Origin: Sapria himalayana
Taxonomy: Eukaryota > Streptophyta > Magnoliopsida > Malpighiales > Rafflesiaceae
DNA: 64,000 nt
NCBI GenBank assembly: GCA_029783825.1
Contig: JAREIK010005795.1
Span: forward strand, 156,268-220,267
Direction: 5' to 3'
Each line of letters opens with the position of its first letter. Position 1 is the first letter of the stretch. The notes under the pieces were generated by a model. The model was not told the DNA's origin. It ran no database searches and saw nothing but the letters and a program-made list of their open reading frames with translations. The position numbers and the translations under genes were made by a program. This document shows, piece after piece, positions 36,592 to 49,061 of this stretch.

Positions 36592-38257
36592 TTATTTTAT
36601 TATTATAACCCTCTCTTTTGGCGGAGGAATACCATTTTTACAAGCTAATATTTACCCATTTTCCCTTTTACACCCACTTACAAAATAAATAAAATAAACG
36701 AGCCATAACATTCTAACATTTTAATAAAAGCCCATGGTAGACTTTCATAGACTGGAATTTGAGTTGGTTTTTTTTGCTAAGCCGGTGGCTATTTTTCTAA
36801 AATGGAAGACTTTTCCATCTAAATTTTAGGGCTTATCTTAAAATCCTCTACTTACTCCTTTCCTTAGCTTCTTGTGGTCTCCTTATGGCCAGGACCTTCC
36901 ACGTTCCTTATACTTTGTAGAAAGTTCTTTTACCTTCGTTGACTTGTCCATGCTACTTTTGTCCGAGACTCGCTTTGTAGACAAGTACACCAGCAATCTC
37001 TGACTCTCCTCCAGCATCTACCTTTCTTGCATAGCCCCTTATACACTCATCTGATAGATCAAACAAAAAACAAGCACAGACAAACACCAAACAGACTCTG
37101 ACTCGCTATGAATCAAATCCACTTTTCCAGACATATATGCAAGCACCTAGCAGACTTGCGACTATGACAGCCTGCTGTACATCTAATTACCCTCTCTAAC
37201 CCCTTGTTTCTGCAAAATAGAATCAATCCCAAGCATTAGTCAAATAATGATTCCAGAAAATACCTGTTCTTACGTAATCTGGTGAATTGGGCAACATCGC
37301 AAGTTGCATGCAGTCTCTTTACTGCATTTCAGTTTTTCTGAATTTAGGTTTTTCTGGACTTTTTCCACTTTTTAGATATGCATGCTAATGCTTTAGCACT
37401 GCTTAGAAAGACAGCTTATAACTGCTCTTTAACTTCAGCGCTTTATTTTGTTTCAGCTTCCAATTGCACCAAAGCCTCCTTTGTCACTCTTATTCTGAAT
37501 TTTACATCTTTCAATAGCTGCAGAAACAGCCTCCTATTCTAGACCCTTACTTGCCCTAAATCTTTAGTTAAAGTAAATTAACACAAGGCTTTTCCGCAAC
37601 ATTCACACATATCATCTTAACCTGGAATTAATACAAACAGTACACCAAACAAAATTTCTTTTAACAATTCCAGCAACTGCTGGATTTACTGGATCTTTTT
37701 TCTGTGGTATTGCGCTGCTAAGAGAAGAGAAGATAACAGGATAATGTACTAACATTCAAATTCTTACCTTGCTCTTTCCCATTAGCCTTCGTATTGTTCA
37801 CCTGCAGAGACAGAAGTTCCCCTGCACAGAGGCTACCACAATGATATACCAATCTAACAACCTTCATAAATATATGATTCTCATATTTTATTTTATGTAC
37901 TAATCTTTTCTGGACCATGTACCTAGTAAGATAGACAGGTAGAAGCACAACACAGCAAATATACATACTTCCTACCCTCGCTATGTTTTACCGTGACTTC
38001 ATTGATGATGGTTTACGAATATACATCTAAACCACGCAGGCTAAACTTGTTAGGCTGGAGATTAGAGGTTAGCTTTCGTCAGTTTATACATACTTCCTTC
38101 AGGACTAGGAAATTTGTGAGGTTTGTTTTCCAGCTACTAACCAGCCCATTAATACTCTTAGCATTTAATTGAAACATTCATCATTAGAGGAAAGAGTTTT
38201 TATTATTCTAATGTATGGGAATTCTTCCTTATCCATTTTTGTAATTCCTTTAAATTT
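36592..38257 (-). other. LINE 3' non-coding region, content unresolved
   Basis: About 1.66 kb lies between the RNase H end and the A-rich tail. It is non-satellite, mixed-composition sequence without a recognisable domain. The longest frame (37966-37718, 82 residues) resembles no family I know and is interrupted on both sides. A 3' UTR this long is unusual for a plant LINE. The stretch could be a transduced genomic segment or an older nested insertion. Nothing further can be supported. Confidence 0.5.
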
Positions 38258-41200
38258 TTATGGGAGAGACTCTTGTTCATATTTCTGAAAATTTTTATTT
38301 CTTCCTTCTTTAGCTAGCTTGTCTGCTAGTGAGTTAGCTTCCCTATAAATATGTATGATCGATGCATTCAGAGCTTCTACTAGTATATTAATATCTTCTA
38401 ACTCCTCTTCATATTTCCACATGCTACTTTTTTTATTTACTAGATCAACTATGATTTTAGAATCTATCTGTATATCTAGATTTGATAGATTTTCAGATTT
38501 ACACACCCTTAAACCTTCCCTTAATGATAAGATTTCAGCATGTATTGCAGATGAGGCTTTAATGACTCCCGAATAAGCAAGTATAAGAAGACCATTATGG
38601 TCTCATACAGCCCCCCCACCTCCTACTAAACCTATGTTTCTATCGAAGCTACCGTCAGTGTTTAAAACTAATCTGCCTTTAGCTGGCTTTTCCCACTTAA
38701 CTACTATGGCCTTATATGGAGGGGATTTTGCAACTGAGGTTCCAGAAGTTAAGAGAGTCTATGTCTAGGTAAGAGTTTCTGGCTACTATCGGATTAGCTT
38801 TCGAGGTGATTATTATTTCTTTCTTTATGGCATTCCATATATCTTCAACTACCATAGTGCGACCTTCATATATACTACTATTCCTAGCTTTCCATATGCA
38901 CCAGATGGTAATATGAGAGATATTATTTTTAAGCCAAGTGTGAAGACTATGTTGTGAGTGAGCCAAGCTCCACTTAAGGAGTCTATCTCTAATAGAAGAA
39001 CATTTATGCTTAATACCCATTTCAGTTTCTAATCTTTTCCATATTACCGATGCAATATTTCCTTGAGAGAACAAGTGATCTAATGTTTCTGTGGCATAGA
39101 AATAGCATTCGCACCTAGAGGGGAGTTGTATACCTTTCCTTTTTATGTTTTCATCTATCGGTACAATATTTGAGAGCACTTTCCATGTATGAGTTTTAAT
39201 TTTTTGACTATTATCATTATTCCAGACCCATTTAAATAAAGGTTGCACAACCTTCCTGTTTCTCACTATTTCTTTAATTGATTTGAGAGAGAAAGAACCA
39301 TCTGCACTCAAAATCCATTTCCAGCCATTTTTTGAGAATTTGGAGTATTTGTCAACTATTTCTCTTTGATTGAGCATTTGTAGACAGTCTTGTGAGGTTT
39401 TATTCTTTCTTCTATCTTTGCTTGTGTCTCCCTCAATGCAATATTTAGATCTCATAAACTCTGCCCAAAGGCTGTTATTTTCCTTGAGTCTCCACCATCT
39501 TTTACACGCCCAAGATTTGGCAAGGTCATTTAACTCAACAAAACCCAACCCTGCTTCCTGTTTAGGGTAGCATAAATCTTTCCACTTTTTCCAGTGAAGT
39601 TTCTTTTGCCATTGCTAGATCCCCACAGAAAATGGGCCAATTCTTTCTCAATACATTTTTTAACTACCTCTAGGAGATAGGTAACCATCAGATTTTGCAT
39701 GGTTACACTTTGAAGCACATGGGTAATTAAAGTAATCCTACCACTCATGTTAAGTGATTCTACTTTCCAACATGCAATTTTATTTTTGATTTTAACATGT
39801 AAGAATTCTAAATACTCTAGTTTTAATTTACCTTCATAAAGCGGGCAGCCAAGATATTGCATAACTCCTTTTTTATGAGAAAAACCTATTTTTCTGTTAA
39901 TTTTGAAATTTAAGCTTGGTGGAGCATTCTTGGTAGTCATGAATTGACATTTATGGTTATTTATATTCTGCCCTGTTTCATTTTCTAAAGTTTTTAATAA
40001 GTCCATCAGATTATGGAGGGACTTGGAACTACCGTTTGTGAAGATTATCACATCATCTACATACGCCAGACATCCCACTGAGGGGGTATCTTTCGGCAGT
40101 CTAAAATGTCCTATTATGTTAGAGTGCATCTTAACTTTAATGTTAATAATTAATAGTTCTATGTAAATGTTAAAGAGAGAGGGAGAGAGAGGATCTCCCT
40201 GTCTTAAACCTCTTAGTGGCTTGATGTCTTTTCCTAGATCTCCATTAACAAGAACTTTGATCCATGAGCTTGATATAAATCTATATATCAGATCAATCCA
40301 GGTTTCTGAGAATCCCATCTTTCTCATGGTAAAGCATAAGATATTCCATTCTACTCTATCGAAGGCTTTAGATAGGTCTAACTTTATCAGGACATTATGC
40401 CCTCTGGTTTTAGTACCTATTTCTTTAATCATTTCTTTAGCTAGACAGATATTCTCCATTATTAGCCTGTTTTTCATGAATCCTGACTGTTTTTTATATA
40501 TTATTTTTGGTAGAACTCCAGCTAATCTATTTTAAAGCAACTTAGACAAAATTTTGTAGATGGAGTTGCATAAGCTAATAAGTCTAAAATCCTCTGCCAT
40601 TTGAGAATTTTCCATTTTTGGAATGAGAGCGATATGCTTCTCCATTTCTTACCTATCTCAGCTCCACAAAAAATCCAGATTATGACATTTAAGAGCTCAT
40701 TTTTTATAATAGGCCAGCAATTTTGGTAAAATTCATTATTCCATCCTTTCGGGCCCGGAGCACTATTTTTGCCCAGATTGAAAACAATAGTCTTTAGTTC
40801 TTCTTCATTCGGAAAACTTGTGAGTATATCATTTTCTACACTAGTGATTTTATGTTCAATGTTGTGTAAAAGATAATTTTCACGCAGCATCATGTCTCCT
40901 CTAAATAATCTTTCAAAGTGATCATCAAAGTGATTTTTAATATCTATATCTCTGTCTAACCATTTATTTAGATTGTTTTTTATGCCTTTTATACTATTCT
41001 ATTGTATTTTAAGTTTGGCTGATTTCTGAAAGAACTTCGTGTTTTTGTCTCCTTCTTTCAGCCATTTTATTTTGGCTTTTTGTTTCCAGAAGACTTCCTC
41101 CATGAGAAGCTTTAGTTTTAATTCGGCTTGTGCTCTATTTAACTCCTTTCTACTGTCTTTATTTTGAAGTAAATAATCATCTAGTTCCCTTTTTTCAACT

Positions 41201-42094
41201 TCCTATTCTACTACAATGATATTATTATTGATATTACCAAAGATATCTTTATTCCATGTCCAAGTGTTTTTTTAGTCTATTTATCTTCATATTCCAGATT
41301 TGACCCAGATTTCCTGAAGCTTCCTTTGACCATGAATTTTTAACCGTATTAATAAATGTGTGATGCAAGCACCATGCTTTCTGAAATTTAAAAGAGTTAT
41401 TTATTGGTCTAGATTTTTCTACCGATATGATTAGTGGATTATGGTCTGAACAGGATCTATTTAGATGTTTCACTAACGTGGATCCATATGACTCTAACCA
41501 TTTTACATTATATAATACTCTGTCTAATCTTGCCCATATGGTCCTTTTATCTTTCTGGTTATTGCACCAGGTGTAACGAGAGCCTAGGAAGCTTGCTTCC
41601 ATCAGACTGGCCTCTGAGATAGTCTTATTATAATGATAGATAGCTTTTTTGTTAGGAGGATTTCCCCCTGTTTTTTCACAAACTTTCCTTATTATGTTAA
41701 AGTCACCTCCTATTATCTAGGGTATGTTTAGGTTGGCTATTTTCAGTATGTCATCCCAAAGGGACCTTCTACCTTCTTTGGTGTATTTAACATTGACTGC
41801 CGAAATTATTTCATCCCAGACGGAATCTAAGCTAAAGTTGATCATTTGATCTGAGTTTTCTAAAATGTTTATGTTAAGTATGTTTTTCCAAAATAGCCAA
41901 ATTTTGTTATTTTTGTTAGAAAATGCCTCATCAAATCCTAAGATATTTTTATAGTGTTCTATCTGGTCCTTACTTATTATGGGTTCAGCTAATATTATAA
42001 GTGGAGTTTTATGGATTTGTATTAATTTTTTAATTCTTTTTATAGTAGGGGCGTTTCTAATGCCCCTTGCATTCCAGTAGAGAAATCTAAACAT
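38258..42094 (-). pseudogene. LINE ORF2: endonuclease, reverse transcriptase, zinc-binding region, RNase H (broken)
   Basis: The start MFRFLYWNARG (42094) overlaps the ORF1 stop by 8 nt (ATGTTTAG). Endonuclease: WNARG, LAEP, GGDFN and, late, SDHNP. TAG near 41718 replaces the Trp of the usual PW-IIGGDFN. Linker: WKQKAKIKWLKEGDKNTKFF, with two further stops. Reverse transcriptase: SAPGPKGW (the family usually has GPDG), DFRLISLCNSIYKILSK, motif A LDLSKAFDRVEW, motif B GLRQGDPLSPSLFN and motif C AYVDDVIIF with both Asp residues. One frame change lies near 40640 and a TAA follows near 40534. Zinc-binding region: after a frame change at about 39540, KIKTHTWKVL and RCECYFYATETLDHLF. RNase H: NTDGSF, HAEILSL, IDSKIIVDLV and HIYREANSLADKLAKEGR, which hold all four acidic catalytic positions; a TGA sits where an Arg codon (CGA or AGA) is expected. 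The protein would nick target DNA and copy element RNA, but this copy cannot make it whole. Confidence 0.9.
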
Positions 42095-43413
42095 TGGAGT
42101 TAGATTTAGCCCTAGCTCTAGTGGTGCACTTTGAATCATAAGTTTTATTTATGTATTTTTTCTTGTTTCTAGATCTTTTTATGGCACTCGTATCTTCTAT
42201 TTTCTCCTCTCCCCACTTCCTACCTAGCTGAAAGGCCATAATTTTTAATTCTTCCATGGCCCATTCTCTATTTCCCATTTTATTATAAAATTTTTCAATA
42301 TCTATATCATCTTTAGAGGTTTTAAAAGGCTCTAGTTCTTCCTCTTTTTTGTCTAGGTTGATCCCACTTCTAACCTCTAGCTCATCTTCTGAGCTATTAA
42401 CTATTTCCTTTGCCCAGCTCTTTTCTACAACTTTCTTTTTCTCAAATCTTCCTTTCCTAACTCTTTTAATAATTTCTGCAATTTTTTTCATAAGTTCATG
42501 AGTTTTATTGAATTCCAATCTATCTATTTTCTCTCTATTTTTTTCTCTAGGATGCACATATTCTACAATTTCCAATCCAGTTTTTGTTTCCTCTAGGTTC
42601 TGTTCTAATATTTGGGGAGGCTTTATTATGTATTCCTCTCTTCCCCTCCTTGCGGTTGTTCTAGTGCCAAGCCATTGTTTGTCTTCTAAGTGTTTCTTTT
42701 TAACTAAACATTGGTCACAACTATGGCCAAGTTTACTGCAGTAAGAACAATAATATGGAAGATTTGTGGGAGTTATTTTTTGCTGGAAACCTTCTCCCTC
42801 TTTGGTTCCAATACATATGCGGTGTGGGATAGGTTGCAGTAAGTTAACCTCTATGCAACTCGAGCAACACTCGGGCGAGACAATGTGGCTGTAGCACCAT
42901 CGAGAAGGAGAGGGGTGCCCACTGCATGTGTAATATGATAGAGGGAGAATTTATCAAAGAGATGTATGGGCAGCATAGGGAGAAGGAACCAAACCGGTGT
43001 TAATGGCGATTCTAGCTTGGTTGAGAAGGATGGCGTCCACCTGAAAGCTCGCATGGGGTAGCCCATAATGTACCATATACCTTTCAACCAGACCCTGTGG
43101 AAATCTTCCTCACTGGATAGTTGCAGAAGAATGTGCTTGGCATCGAGAATGCCTATTTTTTTAGACTTTTAAGCTTCAATGATGCATAGAAGGCACGAAT
43201 ATCTTCAACGCGCGGATGACCATGTGAAAATTTTTCCACGAGTGTGAATTTGTGGGCTTCCGAGAGCATATCAATGTCGGTCGAGGAGAATTCTATCGAG
43301 GGTTCTGCATTTTTTATCCCGTGAATGTCCGAAGCTTGCGAATAGGGGTGGACGGTCTTATTGAATTGTTGTGAAAACAACTTCTTCTTCGTTAAATAAT
43401 CAAAATGCTCCAT
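42087..43413 (-). pseudogene. LINE ORF1: DUF4283-type RNA-binding protein with zinc knuckle (two frameshifts)
   Basis: The product begins MEHFDYLTKKKLF. The first part (43413-43153) has FTLVEKFSHGHPRVEDIRAF. After a slip in an A run at about 43155 the frame continues IGILDAKHILLQL and EEDFHRVWLKGIW, then MRAFRWTPSF and PVWFLLPMLPIHLF, and ends RPSVARVA. This is the DUF4283 pattern of plant LINE and gag-like proteins. A second one-base loss at about 42850 shifts into EVNL and then the zinc knuckle CSYCSKLGHSCDQC, a perfect C-x2-C-x4-H-x4-C. A Lys/Glu-rich tail follows, with ISLD-poor, highly charged sequence such as KRVRKGRFEKKK. ORF1 proteins bind element RNA in the ribonucleoprotein. The stop overlaps the ORF2 start. 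Only the two frameshifts prevent a full-length product of about 440 residues. Confidence 0.85.
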
Positions 43414-43490
43414 TTGATGCTTGAAATTGCCTTGCTCTTCACTAGTTTTTGATGTTTCTCTCTCTAAAAACGTGTTTCACTCTCTAGAAT
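43414..43490 (-). other. LINE 5' leader
   Basis: On the minus strand the element opens near TAGAGAGTGAAACACG, followed by a second TTAGAGAGAGAAAC word, and reaches the ORF1 ATG within about 75 bp. The AGAGAG purine-rich start separates it from the satellite, which resumes around GATACAGCTATTATAAGG. The exact 5' end could be off by several bases. Confidence 0.6.
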
Positions 43491-45925
43491 GATACAGCTA
43501 TTATAAGGTTTATGTATTTAGGGGTTTCGAGTTTTATGAGCTACTGATTAAAGTAAAAACATTTAGTGGTCAATAGATTTTATTTAAAAAAGAAATAACA
43601 AAAAATTTAATTTTTGTATTCTTTCTCATTTTTTAAGATTAAAACCTTTGAAAATATAATAATTTTTAAATTTTTTTCAAAAGTGAATACAATATTTATT
43701 TATAATAATCATAATAATTATATATCATATAAATTCAATATAAACAATTTTATTCATAGATTTTCTAATAAATATCAAAAAATAAATTAAAAATCTATTA
43801 TGAATAAGATTGCAATTACTTAAAATATAATAACAAAACCTAAAATATTTCAAAAGCAAAGCAAAATATATTACTTAATAATAATTATTTGTTTTTAAAT
43901 TTTTATTCTTTTTATAAGCTTATCTATTTTTTGATGAAAAAAATTTTTATAAATTATATTTTTAACTCATAATTTATTCTATAATTAATATATAATTATA
44001 AATAAAAAACTAGACAATCAAAATGAATTTTTTAAATTATAATGAAAACAAATAAAAATGAGATTTATTAATTATTATTTAGGGTATACCGGTTTAAAGG
44101 ATTATCTATATAGGGGTATCGAGATTTAGTAGTTTAGTGATTTAAGTGGTTAGGCATTTAGTGATTTATAGGTTTTATTTAAACAATGAAATAACAAAAA
44201 AAAATATTTTTTTTTTATTTTTTCAAATGTTGAAAGGTTATATTCTTTGAAAATATAAAAATTTTAAAACTTTTTTCAAAAGTGAATACAATATTTAGTT
44301 ATAATAATTATTAAATTTATATATCATATAAATTCAATATAAACATTTTATTGATAAATATTCTAATAATGATCAAAAAATAAATTAATATTATATTTTT
44401 AATAATTTAGATTTTAATTAAAATATAATTGCAAAACCTAAAATGATTCAGAAATAAAGCAAAATATATTACCATATAATATATTTTTGTTTTTAATTTT
44501 TTTCTTCTTTTATTAAGTTTATCTATATTTTTTTGTTGAAAAATAATTTATATAAATTATATTTGTATAACTTATAATTTATTTTGTAATTAATATTTAT
44601 ATAAAAACAAAATAATAAATAATTAAATTGAATATTTAAAATTATAATAAAAAAAATTAAAATTAGATTTATTATTTAGGAAATACATGTTTAAAAAATT
44701 TATCTATTTAGGGTTTTCGAGATTTAGAAGTTATTGATTTAAGTATTTAGGCATTTAATGGTTTATAGGTTTTAATTCAAACAATGAAATAACAAAAAAT
44801 TTATTTTTGATATTTTTTCAAATTTTCAAAGGTTATAACATTTGAAAATATAATAATTTAAAAATTTTTTAAAAATGTGAATACAATATTTAGTAATAAT
44901 AAATATTATAACTATATATAATATAAACTAAATATAAACAATTTTATTGATAGATATTATATCAATTATCAAAAAAAAAATTAATAAACTATTATTAATA
45001 TGATAGATATAAATTAAAACATAATTAAAAAACCTAAAATGATTCAAAATCAAAGTAAAATTCGATACTAAATAATAATTTTTTTTTAGTTTTCGCATCA
45101 TTTTATAAGCTTATATGTTTTTTTGATTAAAAATATATAATTTAGATTATATTTGTATCACTCATAATTTATTTTGTAATTAATATTTCTATAAATTATT
45201 TAAATTATATTTAAGGTTTACGAGTTTAAAGGTTTAATTATTTAGGGGCTTCGGGGTTTAAAAGTTTAGATATTTATGTATTTAGGCATTTAATGGTTTA
45301 TAAGTTTTATTTAAACAATGATATAACAAAAAATTTATTTTTGTTATTTTTTCTCATTTTGGAAGGTGATAAACTTTGAAAATATAACAATTTTAATTTT
45401 TTTATATGTGAATACTATATTATTTAGTTATGATAATCTTAATAATTATATATCATGTAAATTCAATATAAACAATTATATTGAAATATATTATATTAAT
45501 AAAATATTATTAATAAGATAGATATTATTTTAAATAAATTTGCAAAATATAAATATATTCAAAATCAATGTAAAATATATTACAAAATAATACTTTCTTT
45601 GATGTTTTACTTCTTTTTATAAGTTTATATTTTTTGTTATTAAAAGTAAATTATTTAAATTATATCTGTCTTCCTCATAATTTATTTTTAATTTATAATA
45701 CTATAAAAATAAACTAATAAATAATTAAAATGAATATTTAAAATTATAATGAACACAAATAAAATAGAGATTTATTATTTATTATTCAGGATATACAAGT
45801 TTAATGGTTTAAGTATTTAGGTATTTTGGGGTTTAGTAATTTAAGTGTTTAGGACTATAGTGATTTATAGTTTTTATTTAAAGAATAAAAAAACAAAAAA
45901 TTTAATTTTTTGATTTTTTTATAAT

Positions 45926-45951
45926 TTTTCAATGTTATAACATTTGAAAAT
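45926..45951. repeat. Palindrome with matching changes in both arms
   Basis: The centre reads ATGTTATAACAT instead of AGGTTATAACCT. Left-arm GG has become TG and right-arm CC has become CA, so pairing is kept at that position. One slip mismatch remains further out. Confidence 0.75.
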
Positions 45952-47113
45952 ATAATAATTTTTAATTTTTTTAAATGTGAATATAACATTCAGTAATAAT
46001 AAATTTAATAATTATATATAATGTAAACTCAATATAAATAATTTTATTAATAGATATTATAATAATGATCAATAAAAAATTAATAAACTATTATTAAGAA
46101 GAATGATATTAATTAGAATATAATTGCAAAATCTAAAATAATTCAAAATAAAAATAAAATATATTACTATAATTTAATAAATTTTTGTTTTTAAAATTTT
46201 GCCTCTTTTTATAAAGATATATATTTTTTTGATGAAAAATAAATTATTTAAATTAGATCTGTCTCACTAATAATTTATTTTGTAATTAATATACTATAAA
46301 AATAAACTGATAAATAATTAAAATAAAAATATAAAATTATACTTAATAAAAATTAAATTGAGATTTATGATTTTTTATAAATGTACACCTCTTTAATTGT
46401 TTAAGTATTTAGAGGTTTTGTCATTTAGGAGTTTAGCAATTTATGTTTTTAGGCATTTAGTGGTTTATATGTTTTATTTAAACAATAAAATAACAAAAAA
46501 AATTATAATTTTTTCTCATTTTCGTATGTAATAACCTTTAAAAATATAATAATATTTAAAATTTTATGAAATGTGAATAAAATATTTAGTTATAATAATA
46601 TTAATAATTATATATCATATAAATTCAATATAAACAATTATTGATAGATAATATAATAATGATCAAAATTTAAATTAATAAACTAGTAATAAAAAGATTG
46701 ATATTAATTAAAAAATTTTTACAAAACCCAAATTGATTCAAAATTAATGTAAAATATATTACTAGATAATAATTTTAAATTTTTAAATTTTTACTTCTTT
46801 CATAAGCATATATTTTTTTTGATTAAAAATAAATTAATTAAAATATATATGTAGCTTTCATAATTTAATTTGTAATAAATATTTCTATAAAAATAAACTA
46901 ATAAATAATTAAAATGAATATTTAAAATTATAATAAATAAAAATAAAATTAGATTTATTAATTATTAAGTAGTATATAGCGGTTTAATGGTTTATTTATT
47001 TAGGCATTATGAGGTTTAGCAGTTTACTGATTTAACTGTGTATGCTTATAGTGGTTTATATGTTTTATTAAAAAAATAAAATAATAAAACTTATTTTTTA
47101 TTATTTTTTGATA

Positions 47114-47139
47114 TTTTCAAAGGTTATAACCTTTGAAAA
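47114..47139. repeat. 26-bp perfect palindrome
   Basis: An exact 13 + 13 dyad in a delta monomer. The outer right flank is AAATAAT, which ends the symmetry. Confidence 0.9.
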
Positions 47140-48355
47140 AATAATAATTTTTAATTTTTTTTTAAATGTGAATACAATATTTATTTATAATAATCATTAT
47201 ATTTATATTTCATATAAATTCAATATAAACAATTTTATTGATAAATATTCTAATAATGATCAAAAAATAAATTAATAATCTATTATTAATAAGATATATA
47301 TCAATTAAAATATAATTAAAAAACCTAAAATGATTCAGAAGAAAAGCAAAAAATATTACTATATAATAATTTTTTGTTTTAAAAATTTTTTTTCTATTAA
47401 AAAGTTTATCAATAATATTTCGAATGAAAAAAGATTCATATAAATTATATTTGTATAACTCAATTTATTTTGTAATTAATATTTACATATAAATAAACAA
47501 ATAAATAATTAAAATGAGATTTATTATTTATTATTTAGGGATACCAGTTTAATTTAAATTAGATCTATCTCACTAATAATTAATTTTTTTATTTATATTT
47601 CTATAAAATAAATTGATAAATAATTAAAATAAAAATTTAAAATTATACTGAATAAAAATTAAAATGAGATTTATGATTTATTATTAATGTATACCAGTTT
47701 AATGATTTAAGTATTTAGAGGTTTTGTCGTTAGGAGTTTAGCGATTTATGTTTTTAGGCTTTTAGTGGTTTATAGGTTTTATTTAAAAAAATAAAATAAC
47801 AAAAAAAATTTCCATAATTTTTTATCATTTTCGTAGGTTATAACATTTAAAAATATAATAATATTTAAAAATTTTTGAATTTTAATTCAATATTTTGTTA
47901 TGATAATATTAATAATTATATATCAATAAATTTAATATAAATAATTTTATTGATAGATATTAAAATAATGATCAAAATTAAATTTATAAACTATTAATAT
48001 TAAGATAAATATTAATTAAAAAATATTTACAAAAGCTAAAAATTGATTCAAAAATAAAGTAACTTATATTACTAGATAATAATTTTTAATTTTTAAATTT
48101 ATACTTCTTTTATAAGCATATATTTTTATTAGTTAAATAATATATTATTTAAATTATATTTGTCCCACTCATAATTTATTTTGTAATAAATATTTCTAAA
48201 TAAATAAACTAATAAATAATTAAAATGAATATTTAAAAATATAATAAATATCAATAAAAAATATATTTATTAATTATTAAGTAGTATTTATCGGTTTAAT
48301 GGTTTATGTATTTAGGCATTACGGGGTTTAGGAGTTTACTGATTTTACTTTATGT

Positions 48356-48381
48356 GCATTTAGTAGGGCTATTCACGGGAC
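48356..48381 (+). repeat. hAT copy 3, left target duplication and left terminus
   Basis: GCATTTAG (48356-48363) is an exact 8-bp match to the right flank 52060-52067. The element then starts TAGGGCTATTCACGGGAC. Confidence 0.88.
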
Positions 48382-48560
48382 TCAGAGATTCGCGACCCGA
48401 CCCGAAGTCTTGTCCCGAAAGAATCGAGACTGAGAAAAATCCATTGACTTTGACTTTTCTCGTCCCGTTCTGTCACATATTTTTCTTTTGGGATGGTTCC
48501 GAATCATAAGCAATATCCATCCCGAGAACTATCCCATCCTAAAAAACCTATACTATAACC

Positions 48561-48583
48561 ATATATATATATATATATATATA
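48561..48583. repeat. (AT)n tract in hAT copy 3
   Basis: Twenty-three bases of alternating AT lie in the left subterminal region, longer than in copy 2. Confidence 0.9.
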
Positions 48584-49061
48584 ATATAACTTGAATATTC
48601 CACCAATTTCGTTACTGCCCATCCAATTCCAACACACCTATTGCTGTTTCGACAAGTTCCAGGCCACCTCATGTCGTTCCAGCCATGTTCAGTTAGGTCC
48701 AGCACTTATCCGTCGCACTTCTGGTTGCCTCCACCATGTCTCAGATGCCACCTGCCATTTGGTTTGTTTTTTTGACGAGAATTGAGTGATTAATTATTAT
48801 TATTATTATGTGTCTTAGTCAGTTTTGTTGAGTATTGGTTGTGGTGTTGTGTTTGGGCCGAATGAGTGGGCTGAATGTGTTACAGTCAGTTTTGTTGAGC
48901 TTGCTTGTTTGAAATATTTATATGTATTTATGCTTAACATATCATATTAATTAATGGCAATGCAGATGGCACAATCCAGTGGTAAATGAAAAATACAATA
49001 AATTGAAGATGATCACATCTCAAATGATCAAAGTACTGGTAAATCCAATCATCATCCTTTC

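Larger units (their letters stand above)
36592..43490 (-). mobile_element. L1-like plant LINE (non-LTR retrotransposon), near full length, inactive
   Basis: This 6.9-kb element on the minus strand has a short 5' leader (about 43490-43414), ORF1 (43413-42087), ORF2 with endonuclease, reverse transcriptase, zinc-binding and RNase H parts (42094-38258), and about 1.6 kb of 3' non-coding sequence. That ends in an A-rich tail read as TTATAATAATAAAATAAA rather than pure poly(A). Related satellite words flank it: TTAATGGTTTAT on the left (36584-36595) and TTATAAGGTTTAT on the right (43501-43513). They may be a decayed target duplication, but because both are satellite sequence this is only suggestive. 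Its base composition is much richer in G and C than the surrounding array. Confidence 0.88.
43491..48363 (+). repeat. Satellite array, block C
   Basis: Families run alpha (43.50 kb), beta (44.09), epsilon (44.69), zeta (45.22), eta (45.79), gamma (46.38), delta (46.97), gamma (47.69) and delta (48.28, interrupted by hAT copy 3). The alpha-beta-epsilon-zeta-eta-gamma order is close to that at 15.1-18.0 kb. The last 600 bp closely match 9.5-10.1 kb. No gene is present. Confidence 0.85.

Noticed and set aside
37730..37790. GT...AG pair of about 60 bp on the minus strand in the LINE 3' region
   Set aside because: It is shorter than typical plant introns and there is no coding sequence on either side to support splicing.
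37718..37966. 82-residue minus-strand frame with Cys-rich start as a small secreted protein
   Set aside because: It has no convincing signal peptide, no conserved neighbour, and lies in the unresolved LINE 3' region. It is probably chance.
38355..38576. Plus-strand frames across the LINE (38355-38576, 39370-39570, 40167-40535, 41434-41622, 42508-42744)
   Set aside because: They are antisense shadows of the recognised minus-strand LINE domains.
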